The notes below the pieces were generated by a model. The model made no database searches and had not been told where the DNA came from. It saw only the letters and a list, made by a program, of their open reading frames with translations. This document shows, in pieces, positions 1 through 10,905 of a stretch of DNA of 64,000 nucleotides (positions within the stretch are counted from its first letter, which is position 1; the number at the start of each line of letters is the position of its first letter). The translations under genes were made by a program, and so were the position numbers. The stretch is taken from assembly GCA_026214975.1 (NCBI GenBank), contig CM047808.1:10380267-10444266 (forward strand), given 5' to 3'. The stretch is from Gentiana macrophylla (taxonomy: Eukaryota > Streptophyta > Magnoliopsida > Gentianales > Gentianaceae).

Positions 1-1061
1 TTTTTCTCAAATATTTATTCTCAATTTATAATTATACTTGGATATAAGGACGGAGCTATTGTATGGATTAGATGGGTTAAACCCACCCAAACTTTTCTAT
101 TTTTATTTTTATTTTTATTATAACATGTATGTTCAACCCACCAACCCATCAGCTCAATAGATAATTAGTCTTACGGTGCATCTAATCTAAGCCGGCTAAA
201 AGTATATGTTACAACAAAAAATAATTTCATTGGCACCATTCTTTTATTTCCGGCACCACGATCATTTCACACACTCAAAAAATTACTTCAAACATCACGA
301 TTATTTTTACGAAAATAACATTAGTGGTACCCGACGTTTAAAAAATAGCGTCAATGATGACAATGGCATGATAGTTACAGAAGTGTAACTGGTGAGTAAT
401 ATCAGAGCCACTGAATTGGCATTAGAGTTAACGTTTTTAGTGTGGCGCGGGAAGTTAAATAAAAAAAAAAGAATACATCATAAATATAAATAAATTTTAG
501 TCTTTTTCATAAAATTATTATGCTGTATAAACAACAATGGAAAAAAAATCTCAACCCACCCGATGAAAAATTCCTAACTCCGTCCTTGCTTGGATATTTA
601 AAATTAATCCATAAAATCTTATTTCGCGTACTCTCGATCACCCCGCTCCCCCTCCCCTTCCTAGTGTTTTGAGATAAAAAGTAATCTTGTCCATTTGGAA
701 ATAAGCTGAAAATGGATGACACTACATTGTAAATTGAAAATTTGAAATTGGCGTATTAAGATTGCAAACAACACCAGTTCCATGACATTTGTCATGACCT
801 TTACATGAAACAAGGATTTTTTTTTTTCCTTTTTCCGGCGTTATTTTAGTCACGAGATTGATACGTTTGTTCAATTTCTTTTTTATATAAAAGATACATA
901 AAACGATTTAAATCACACATTTTATATAAGATAACTAAAACCCAACAAACGAAAAAAAAAAAACCCGAGTGTTAGATAATGAATTATATTCCTTTTTATG
1001 TGAAACAAATAGTGTAAACTTATCATTTTTGTTGTGAATAAAAAGACCTCGTTCAATATAG

Positions 1062-1097
<36 letters not shown>

Positions 1098-1290
1098 TTG
1101 CTACCTTCGTCCTAAAATATAAAATATAAGATCTTTTAATAAATTAATAAAACAATTATTAATTTATATTATAAAATATAAGATCTTTTATTAAACTAAT
1201 AAAACATTTATTAAATTTTTCAGATTAGCAATTTAAATGTATTGACATACACTATTATTTAGCGCGTTTAATATTTTTTCCAGTTATTAC
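1..1290. other. Intergenic, no gene recognised
   Basis: AT-rich sequence with short frames only and no recognisable protein. It holds a long T run near 1062-1096. Between about 1100 and 1210 a roughly 55-bp AT-rich unit containing ATATAAGATCTTTTA occurs twice in tandem, preceded by CTACCTTCGTCC, which resembles a Stowaway-type MITE end. Nothing else can be supported. Confidence 0.5.
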
Positions 1291-1685
1291 TGTAACGTCC
1301 CGTCCCGAATATTGAAATTCGGGATCTTTGCCGAAATATCACTATCGGCAGAAGCGAATGTTGAGTCTTGCCACTCAATTGTCAAAATACCACTCCGTTT
1401 TTCGCGTTTTAGGTGTTTTTGAACCAAACTAAACCCTAATTGGGCTTAAACCCCAATAGTGATTTACATATCTTAAGATCGCAAATTCATAGAAAAATCC
1501 CAGGAAATTGCGAACCAAAATTGTGAAAATTGCACTTGGGTGGTATTCACAGAATATACAAAAGAAATGGTAGTACTGTGGCAAAAATCGTTCAATTCTT
1601 ATCCAGAAAAATCAAAGCGTTTGATACATCACAATATTTAAGAAAAAACCTAAATCGATCTTTCGGTGTCGGGACGGGCGTTACA
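1291..1685. mobile_element. 395-bp terminal-inverted-repeat element, non-coding
   Basis: The segment starts TGTAACGTCCCGTCCCGA and ends TCGGGACGGGCGTTACA. These are reverse complements apart from one missing base, giving inverted ends of about 17 bp. There is no coding capacity inside and no clear target duplication outside. The TG...CA ends would also suit a solo LTR or other small retroelement relic, so the class is unsettled. Confidence 0.45.
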
Positions 1686-2990
1686 ATTTCATGATGTGTT
1701 TTTTAGTTTCGTAAACATTCATGCAAGTCGCATGAGTCAATTCTACGTGGGTTTTATTTCTTAATATGATTTTTATGTAATCTTTTAATCACTTATTTTG
1801 TCGAAATTACATAAATATGTAAGCATAAATATGTGGTTGAATAATAGCAAAAAGACATTAGATATCAAAATTTCATTTTTAAATTTCTAGGTCTTGTTAA
1901 TTAGTAATGTGTTTTGCCTATTGGCTTAACGAATTAAATTAATAAGAGATGCCTTAGGGATTTTTTTATTTTATTTTTTATTTTAAAGATGTCTTAAGGC
2001 TCAGTTCATTTAAGCACTTTTTTAGAAGGCATTTAAGCTTTTTTCTTTTTCTTTTTTTTTCCATATATGAATAGTGGTCCAAATTAAAATCGACTAAGTT
2101 CTTTCCTTTACAAAAGAGATCTCTAGCCCCTTTGGAGGGGTGAACACAAAATCCTATAAACCAAACCAGTAAGACGGATTGAATCGAACCGAATCGAAAA
2201 AATATAAATTGTTGATTTGAGTCGATTTTCATATATTTCAAAAAAACAAATATGTTAGTACAACTCGGTTTCAATTTGTGAATATTGAAATCATTTCAAA
2301 CCGGAACCAAATGTTTACTTCTATTTAGTAATATAACTGATTCATCATTCATTTCATATCATAAACATTCGGTTTTTTGTTATATTAAATTCCACCTATA
2401 TATGCGTATGTATTTTTATTTGCAGATAAATAAAGTTAGGTTGTATAATAATCTTGTTGAGTAATCAAAATGGGGGCTTTTGTTTTGTTGAGCTTAAAAC
2501 CGCAAATCTATTTCAACTAGAAGTAGAAAAAACCGTATCATTTTATTATTATTATTACGATATGTGTGAAAGATGACTATCTCTCACTCTATCTTTCACT
2601 TATTTATGAAAAAAATGTGTCCATCTTTCTTCTCTTATCTCGCTCAAATACGTATTATTGTCTTAAATATGTTGTGATTCGTCTGTGTAATTCAATAATG
2701 TAGATATTAGTTCAATATTATTGATTTCTAGAGGTTAAATCTTCATCGATGATTGAAATAAGTAAGATATGATTCTTTTATCGTCTTTGTTGTACGTATT
2801 GTAACAACCCGGATCTACATTAAGGGTTAAATAATGTCGCTCAACACATGCCCAATTCATGAAAATTGAACACGTCAGCCTTCAATTATATAGTCACTAA
2901 TAAATTGTCTTTATCCCCAATTTATTATCTAAGTCCAAAATAAATGTACAAATACAATGGTGGGTTTTAACCTTAATTAAACAAGAATCC
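1686..2990. other. Intergenic region upstream of the RNase T2-like gene
   Basis: AT-rich with no supported gene; the small frames on both strands resemble nothing known. It presumably contains the distal promoter of the RNase T2-like gene that starts at 3075, but I recognise no specific regulatory sites other than the TATA box at 2991. Confidence 0.4.
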
Positions 2991-3000
2991 TATAAAAAGG
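2991..3000 (+). promoter_or_regulatory. TATA box of the RNase T2-like gene
   Basis: TATAAAAAGG lies about 75-85 bp upstream of the chosen ATG at 3075, the usual spacing for a plant core promoter with a 40-50 base leader. The rest of the promoter is not resolved. Confidence 0.55.
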
Positions 3001-3074
3001 CCATACATGATGCATGAGGTTTTCAAGAAACAAACTTATACTATACATTGATTAATTTCTCAATTCTCAAGAAA

Positions 3075-5984
3075 ATGACATACTTATTTCTTCTTCTTCT
3101 TCTCACCATCACTTCTGCATTACAAATTTCTCCGGCTATCTCCGGCAACATCGTCGCCGGAAACCGGCCACAAGAAACAACAAGATCATTGTGGAAGCTG
3201 GCAGTTTACTGGCCAAACTCATGGTGTAGAACTGCTTTAATACATTGCATTCAAACCACTCCACAAAATCAGTTTCTAATTAGAACATTATATAAAGTTG
3301 ATGAAAGAGATTGGCCTGTTATTTGCTCCTCTAGACCCCCAATTAACCAAACCCAGGTAATTAATTTATTTATAATTAATTTGGATTGATGAAAATGAAT
3401 ATAATTGGATAAATTTGATGGAATGAAATGTAATGACATATATCCAACATATAATTTAATCAACTATTTGATACACGCGTAATACAATAGAATAGACAAG
3501 ATTTCACGGAGGGGGCTTGTGAATAGTGGTAGGTGTTACGAGCCGTGCATTGGTTGTTTGAATTTGAGCTCGTCCGTATTCGTTTTGCTTGAACGAACGA
3601 AAAACTATGTTCGTACTTGGCTCGTTGAAAGATGAACTGTTCGAGCTTATGTTTGAGTTCGACTTGTTAAACATATTTTTGCCTTCCGACTCAAGTTCAA
3701 CCAAATTCGGTTCAGTAAGGTATAAAGTATAATATGAAGTGCAAATGAAAAAATAACAAATTATAGATCAATATTACATACATTATACAATAAAAAGTAT
3801 CAGAAGAATTATCTAAATATTATATAAAATCACTCTAAAGTCGTCTTCTTGAGGAATAAATGAATTGTCATATGTTGAGTACGTGTTATATTCATACATT
3901 GATTTATCCATATAAGAAGGTTTGCGAATATAATCAAACTTGTATTCATTCAGTATAGAAACGGGCATATATACAATCATGTTTGAGTTTGGTTCGTTAA
4001 GTTAAACGAACAAACGATCATGAACATTGAATCGAACACGAGTTTGTTCACTAGCAATTATGTTTGTTTTAACATCTGTATAGGTGATGGTGGTGATGAA
4101 AGCGGGTGGTAAAAACTATGTTCATTCAATATTACATTTGATATTTTTGAAATAAAGAATATATACAAAATTTTGTACATTACTTTGTCATATATTTGTA
4201 TTACATTTAATTCGATTTGAAAAGTCCTAACAATGATTAATTCGATCATAGATGCTAAACAGATCCAGTCCTAAGCATAAAGCCAAGAGGGCCGGACCTA
4301 GACACATTAGAAAATGCAACTTTTTATTAGACTAGACCTATTGTGAATTTAGAATGAAACATTGTTCTTTCGATGGGGCTCAAGATTGAATAAACTCGAT
4401 TCTAATACTGCTCGAATGTTAAATGAGTCAATATCAAGCATTCTAATGCTTGATTCGTTAATTCGTGAACACGCTCGAATTAAATATATATGTGATAGAT
4501 TATGTATATATTGAATTAATACTTATAATTGGTTTTATGATTTAGTATACTTATGTCTAAGTTATATCGATAATTTTGATGTTTCAGTTAAGAAATTATT
4601 TTTCCTTATATCACATCAGGTTATAATGAAATACACCAAGATAATTTTATATTCTTAGAGATTGTTTTGAAATACAAAACATATATTATTTAACTTAAAA
4701 TAAGCTCGAATTCACCTCGAGTTCGAATGTGCTCGTGATCAAGCTTGAGTTCGATACTTATATCAAGTTCGTGTTCGTAAAATTTAATGTATGCTCGTTT
4801 TATTAAGTCTAGTGCTCGTCTCGATTTGGAAATTTGGAATTAATATACATACTTTCCATTTCATAATTGTCTACGTTTTTTTTACCCAGATGGATCAAGT
4901 GAAGGACCTATTATCAATATATTGGCCAGACCTTAATGGGGACAATTTCAAGAATTGGGAATTGGCTTGGCAAAAACATGCATCATGCTTTGGAGTGGAT
5001 CCTTTTACTTACCTTTTACAAGCAATTTACATAAAGCTACAAACTAATAGAAGAATTACTCCAAATCTTGGCATTGGGTTTGATGGTGAACCATTTTATG
5101 GGGCTCTTTCTGCCAACAGTAAGTGCATTACTAGAGATGAGCTTTTTAAAGATCACACCAAATCTACACACAAGACAATAATAAAGTTTAATAATACATA
5201 TGTATTGGAGTGCCTTTAAGGTCAATGGTAGAACAGTGTGATGCCTTTAAAGACTCCCTTTACTAATTGCCACTCCTCTATATTTAGTGAATTTTTTTTT
5301 CCACAGCAAAATCTCTTAACACATATATATTTTTATTTTTCTAGTTTTCTCCTTCGAATTTTCGCATTTATTTATTCTGACTTAAATTTAAGCATAATAT
5401 TGAATTTGTTTCTTCTCGAATTTGGGTCAGAATGCATGACATAGGCTTTCTGACAGGTATTGAGTCTAGAAAACACTCAACCTAAGCCAGAATAGTCAAC
5501 TACATTCTGATTTATGTTGGATGAGAATAGTGTGTGTGCCGTGGGAAAAATATTTTTCTATTTTTATTTTATTTTCCACGCAATGGTCTTTTATTTTCAC
5601 TTTCGAATGTGTTAAATCTCATTAATTGATACTACTCCATATCCGTCTTAATTAATTATAATTCATTTTATAAGTTTTAATTAAAATAAATTAAGAAATT
5701 GAATGAATGACATAAATTGTGAGGAAAATTGAATAATATGTTATTTGATACATGCAGATATTTATCCCGGGAATAACTATCCGCCGGCTAGTATCTCGAC
5801 AGCATTTTCCGGTAAATACGGTCTGCCAGTGGATGTCCGGTGCAACAACGACGACGTCGGCGTTAATCAGTTAATGGAAATTCACATATGTGCCGAGGCT
5901 TTTGCCGACGGAATCTTTAGAGTAAGGCCTTGCAGGACGCCTCCAATTATTGAAGATTGTAACGAATATACAAGATACACATGA
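3075..5984 (+). CDS. RNase T2-family (S-RNase/S-like RNase) protein with degenerate catalytic site
   Basis: Three exons, 3075-3356, 4890-5118 and 5758-5984, join through GT-AG sites (GTAATT and GTAAGT donors) into a 245-residue reading frame. T2 RNases are secreted enzymes that cleave RNA through two histidines. Residues 1-24 or so form a leucine-rich signal peptide. The family strand YWPNSWC is at residues 45-51. The CAS I region, normally F-x-I-H-G-L-W-P, reads FLIRTLYK at 67-74, so the catalytic His is Arg70 and Gly, Trp and Pro are also changed. CAS II reads NWELAWQKHASC (about 116-127): Lys-His is kept, but the usual His-Glu pair is replaced by Leu-Ala. The C-terminal YPGNNYP and cysteine-rich tail fit the fold. 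Intron 1 falls between CAS I and CAS II, where S-RNase genes carry theirs. The start is the first ATG before the signal peptide. Most likely a non-catalytic paralogue; a recently dead gene is possible, but the frame is intact. Confidence 0.82.
3500..4880. repeat. Low-complexity TTCGAG/TCGAAC-rich sequence in intron 1 of the RNase gene
   Basis: Intron 1 (3357-4889, about 1.5 kb) contains two stretches, roughly 3535-3715 and 4370-4790, dense in GTTCG, GCTCG and TCGAA words. The same style of sequence recurs at about 21770-22135. No coding potential. It looks like an old dispersed repeat rather than functional intron sequence. Confidence 0.4.
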
Positions 5985-7690
5985 TAAATTACATTATATA
6001 TCTTTTCGCATTGAGCAATGCGTAGTTAGTAAAATCGATATTAATCGATGCACGTGTATTGCTAGTTGAAAACTATTTCCAAAACCACTCATCGGCTTAC
6101 TTTGGTAAGCCGCCGACAATTTCCTAGAAGGGAAAGAATATTCAGTATTACATGATTTGAATATTTACTATTTAGTGTAACGCATATATGATAGTATCGA
6201 ACTTTAAAGCATTACAAAGTGTAATTATAAGAACTGTTTTATTTATGCGGTGACATTAGTTATTGTTTTGGGTGAAAGGTATGTATTTTTATTTTTATTT
6301 TTTTGCCTCAGGAAAGTATGTATTAGATGAAACAAATTGTATGATATGTGACACTTTCAAATTCTTGGAGGGAATACCAATGGTCATCTTTGTAAATGGG
6401 CCGACACGAGCTCGGCTTAATATTAGGTCTTATACATGAAGACTTGAGTAGAATTCCTTTCAACGCAGCGCAAGTCGCCTCATGATTACATTACTGACAC
6501 GACGCATGTCGTCCTGTCTTTCATAGACGATATGATGCAGGTTCAAATCGGTCATATATATTCAATATGTAGCAGTTCGTCTCCGATCTCAATCAACAAT
6601 AACTCTCCACTGAATGGACACTCCGGACAATGCATAGACTTTACTCCACGATAGTAACTGTAACAATAATGGCTCCGAGATTGTCGCTCACTCGCTCCAT
6701 TAAAGCAAGAGTTGTAACGGTTCCATGATTTCCGCTCCCATCACATAAACGTATATCATTGCATTTAACCCACAAAAGAGCTCTATGTAGGATCTTCATC
6801 CTTCTTAATTAGGTATGCACACACCGGGTCGAACTGTAGTCAATTATAGAAATTTCTCTATCAACCAATGACTTAAGCGTCAAAGTGGTCACTCGAAAAA
6901 CAACTACAAGCCCATTTAAAGATTTGTGTGTTTTGCAGGGTAATTCACAAGTAAAATCCACAAAGTACTAATTGGATAATCCTCATGAGGTCCAACTACC
7001 CGCATCACATTGTAATATTGAGATCACATTGGAATTTCAATATGGACGTCGTCAATATTTGTTATCTCAATATTTTTTTAAGTGATGATAAAACAATATA
7101 TCTACTTTTTGTGTAGTGTCATTAAATATGGAGACATATGTAAGATTTAAAATGTGAGATAAATCAGATGTTTACACATATATGATGTAATGTAAATACA
7201 CCACACAAAAATATTCAATTTAAGGTATATATTGGCCGTTATGAATGGTAAAATTAAGGGACAGCCCTTAAATCATGCCGCTAGTATTGAGGAATTTATT
7301 TCAAATAGCATATGATATTAATTCTACCGTTACATTACATCAGATTCAAAATTTGATAAATGCAAATTTATAGTATATACTAAAAAAATAAAACTAAAAA
7401 TAAAAAATAAACTTGCAAAAGGAAAAATGTAATTTAAAAAAAAAAAAAAAGGAAAAATGTAATCGGTATAAGTAAAGATTTATTATCGTTACAATAAATT
7501 TTTATAAACTGTTTGATTTGACAAATACTCTTGTCAAAAGGAAAAATGTAAGTCTCTTCGGGGACATTCGATAAAACTAAAACGATATAGAGAAGATTAG
7601 AATAACCTCTGCGTAAGGATGACACGTATAAATCGAGGTAAAAAAAGAGGAAAAAAAAGGTTACTATAATAACACAAGGGATTTAAACTT
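5985..7690. other. Intergenic, no gene recognised
   Basis: Sequence between the RNase T2-like gene and the CASP-like gene. The only frames are short and unlike known proteins. No mobile element ends were recognised. The interval should include the 3' end of the upstream transcript and the promoter of the next gene; a TATATATT run at about 7696-7703 lies about 40 bp before the ATG at 7743 and could be part of its core promoter, though this is weak. Confidence 0.4.
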
Positions 7691-7742
7691 CAACCATATA
7701 TATTGGAGATCAAAATATAAGAAAATCTCAGACTAAATTAAA

Positions 7743-9130
7743 ATGGGAAGTCAGCCAAAATCTCCAATTTATTACCTCATTTCTCAACTCTTTCTCAGAT
7801 TTTTAGTGCTAATATTTACAATGTCAGCAATTTTATTGATTATTACCACCAGGCAATCCAATCCATCTGAAGAATCCCAGGAGTTTTACTACATAAACTC
7901 CCCTCCTATGAGGTAAGAATTTGGTTTTTTATATTATTTTAAGGATCTATAATAATTTTTTATGTTTATACATATACTTAAATAATATGGTTTTTAATTA
8001 GTCCAAATGAATTTTTTTTTCTTTTTCTTTTACTTGTGTTCAATTAAATTGAATTTTGTAGGTTTGAAGTTGGAACAAATGCAGTTGTTGGGGCATTGTC
8101 TTTTGTAACAATGGTTCTTGTTTATATCTTAAAGAGTCCCAAAATTTATCCCAAGAAATATTTTCATTTGTTCCTAAATGATACGGTATGTAATTAATTA
8201 TGTTCATTTTCTATTGCACACCCCCCCCCCCCAAACCCCACACCCACATCACTTCCCAAAAGACCTTACACAACCACTAATAAAAATAGAATTTGAAAAG
8301 GGAGTGAAAGGTATGTATACAGATGTGTGTATATGTATATAGATACACGGTTATTAGTCGGAACAGTTGATCCCGATCGAATACCGAAAACTTCTATAAA
8401 ACAATAAAAAAGTAAAAAGAAAAAGATTATGGCATGGATATATTCAAATCACATCACCGTCAAGTTAATTGAACAATTATATAATACATAAACGGATGAG
8501 AGACAAGTGCATAAAACTTATTTTACTCCGTTTTATGAGGGGAAAATTAATAAATGGGTCTGGAAAGACAAAAATAACATTTTCATGTCACAATTATTAC
8601 TTTAAAATTGTTACTTCACGTGTTAATGTTACTTTGTGTTTCACAATTGTTATTTCATATTTACTTTAGTTCACATTTGTTACTTCATATTTGTTACTTC
8701 ATAATTATTCTTTCATAATTATTCTTTTATTCGATTAAATTACGATTTATTCTATCCGATTTTTTTGGTAATTTTGTCTTCCTGACAAAAATCTACCGTT
8801 TTATTGCAAGTTTTATGATTATATAATTTGTTTGTTAATTATTACATATAGATTAAACTATTATTTATTTGAAATTGTTTAATTCTTTGCCAGGTGATGA
8901 CAATGCTATCAATATCAGGATGTGCAGTCGGGACTGCAGAACATCTTGTAGCACAATATGGTCAGAAAAATGAAGCAATTTATTTACTTGAACCTTATTG
9001 TCCTCAGGTCCAAAAGTATTGCCAAAAGATGTTAATAGTCCTTATATTTTCCTATTTAGCTTTTGCATGTATGTTCATTCTGACAATTATTACTGCCCAT
9101 AAGCTTAGAGTTTTAAGCCTTCACAATTAA
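7743..9130 (+). CDS. CASP-like protein (four-helix membrane protein, DUF588)
   Basis: Three exons, 7743-7912, 8062-8185 and 8894-9130, join with consensus GT-AG junctions (AG/GTAAGA and G/GTATGT donors) into 176 residues. CASP-like proteins are four-pass plasma-membrane proteins; the founding CASPs scaffold Casparian-strip formation. Hydrophobic segments lie at about 15-37, 60-80, 97-117 and 147-170. The family's conserved arginine in helix 1 (Arg19) and aspartate at the start of helix 3 (Asp97, in FLNDTV) are present. The GANAV-like VGTNAVV before helix 2, the SGCAVGTA stretch in helix 3 and SYLAF in helix 4 are also characteristic. Length is normal for the family. The start is the only ATG giving a complete helix 1. 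Substrate and tissue cannot be told from sequence. The intron 2 sequence contains a C run at 8220-8232 and otherwise nothing notable. Confidence 0.85.
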
Positions 9131-9271
9131 TTAATTGAAGTATTTCATGCAGACAACCACAATGGAGAATTATTTCATTATTAGTATTATGTAATGTATT
9201 TATTCTGTATTGGCAATTATTTGGTGCAGACAACCACAATGAAATTATTTTATATATATTATTATTCTGTA

Positions 9272-10100
9272 AGGGTAACTTCAATGGTTTGATTTTGGCC
9301 CCTATAGGAAGGTATTAGCATCTCTAAAAAAATTAATAGATATCAAAATTAAGTATGGTACTAGGAGAGATACTATATTTGAATCTTTGGCTAATACCCT
9401 CTCATCCTATAAACGCGAGTGGAAAATTTTTTGGCCAAAAAAGTGTTGCCTGCCAAGCACATGGCCTTATCCCCCCTTTTGTCCTCCCTTGTCCCCTCCT
9501 TTGCTCTTTTTTGTAATTGGTTGAGTTAAAAAAAATTTGATATATACAACATATATATTTTTGCAATAGAAATATTATGCAACGGCTACATATTTTTACA
9601 ACATACTATTAATACCACATAGCACACTCTATACATCCATATTTTTTTTTTCACATCTATTATTCTTTTAAATCTAATTCTCATTTTGTCTGTCAAAAGT
9701 TTCCATATTTTTTTCAATAAATGACACCGAAACCCAGATCCGATGGTTGGAAAGTATGCAATTTTTAAGAAATATTATTAAATAAAAAAATTTATTAGCT
9801 ACAACTTGTTGTAAATTAATATTTATTTTCGTGTATTTTAATATTGATTTTATACACGATAGACTATATATACTTTTTCAAAATAATTATAAAAACTTAT
9901 TAAGTAGCACAATAATAATATTTTATATTACTATCAAATCATCAATATATTTAATAAAAAAATAAAACAATATTGATACTATGAATTTGAACCCTCCCAA
10001 TGAAGACGAATATTTGATACCCAAGTGAATAGTGTTCAAAGGTATCAAAATTTGATTTTGATACATATGGTTTGATACCATGGATTGGACTTGCCCTAAT
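9272..10100. mobile_element. Probable MITE-like element, about 0.8 kb
   Basis: The left end (GGGTAACTTCAATGG at about 9275) and the reverse complement of the right end (GGGCAAGTCCAATCCATGG, ending at about 10099) are similar, suggesting imperfect inverted termini. The interior is AT-rich and non-coding, with related words near both ends (TTTGATTTTGG left, TTTGATTTTGAT right). No clear target duplication was found. Confidence 0.35.
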
Positions 10101-10185
10101 CGATAATAATTACTTGGTGACTTCTTGATGTATTTGTAGCTTAGAAAAACTTTTCCTTATTTATATTTTTTAATTTCCGTTAGGA

Positions 10186-10905
10186 TCAAACGCTTACCGT
10201 TATACGAATACCAATTAATTGGTGTTAGTAAATGTGCTATTATATTTTCTTATACATATAAGAGTGTGGAAAAAATCTCTCTCAACAACCCCCCTTTTTA
10301 ATTTCTGTCAGGATCAAGCGCTTATCGTTCTACTAAAACCAATTGGTGTTAGTAAATGTGCTACTATATTTCATTATACATTTAAGAGAGTAGGCAATCC
10401 CAACACCCCCTCAAGTGTAGGCAATATCTCCCAACACTTGTATGATATAATTGAGGTTCAACACGCCTCCTCAAGTGTGGGCAATCTCTTCCAACACTTG
10501 CACGATATAATTGGGGTTCAACACGCTCCCCAAATGTGCGCAATATCTCCCAATACTTTAAATTTCTCCCAACACTTGTACGATATAATTGAGGTTCAAC
10601 ACGCACGAAGTGTGGTCGATCTCTTCCAACACCTACACGATATAATTGAGGTTCAACACTTTTTCAAGTGTGCGAAATCTCTCCCAATACTTTAAATTTC
10701 TCCCCCAACACTTGTATGATATAATTGAGGTTCAACACGCCCCCTCAAGTGTGGGCAATCTCTTCCAACACTTGCACGATATAATTGGGATTCAACACGT
10801 CATCTCAAGTGTGCGCAATCTCTCTCAATACTTACACAATATAAATTGTTAAAATAATGTGCTATTATATATATTTCCTTATACATTTAACAGTGTGGAC
10901 AATTT
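10186..10905 (-). repeat. Degenerate TRIM-type retroelement array with amplified internal repeats
   Basis: LTR-like copies of the family seen intact at 42597-42894 occur at about 10186-10295 and 10306-10396, with a truncated one at about 10848-10905. Each full copy contains GGATCAAGCGCTTA (or a close variant), then CCAATTGG and AAGAGTGTGG-type words. Between about 10397 and 10840 the internal segment is tandemly repeated roughly five times in units of about 60 bp. Each unit carries CAACACTTG, GATATAATTG and CTCAAGTGTG, the last being part of the polypurine-tract end of the element read on this strand. A long plus-strand frame here merely reads through the repeat and should not be taken as a gene. 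The primer-binding site is lost. Confidence 0.6.

Noticed and set aside
6525..6560. GGTTCAAATCGGTC resembling a tRNA or SINE B box
   Set aside because: No matching A box at the right distance and no acceptor stem; a single box is expected by chance.
10219..10852. Repetitive plus-strand frames of 158 and 68 codons with a repeated LYDIIEVQHA-like peptide
   Set aside because: The repeat period is the 60-bp TRIM-derived DNA repeat, all of it non-coding elsewhere in the family. There is no splice or promoter support, so a repeat protein is unlikely.
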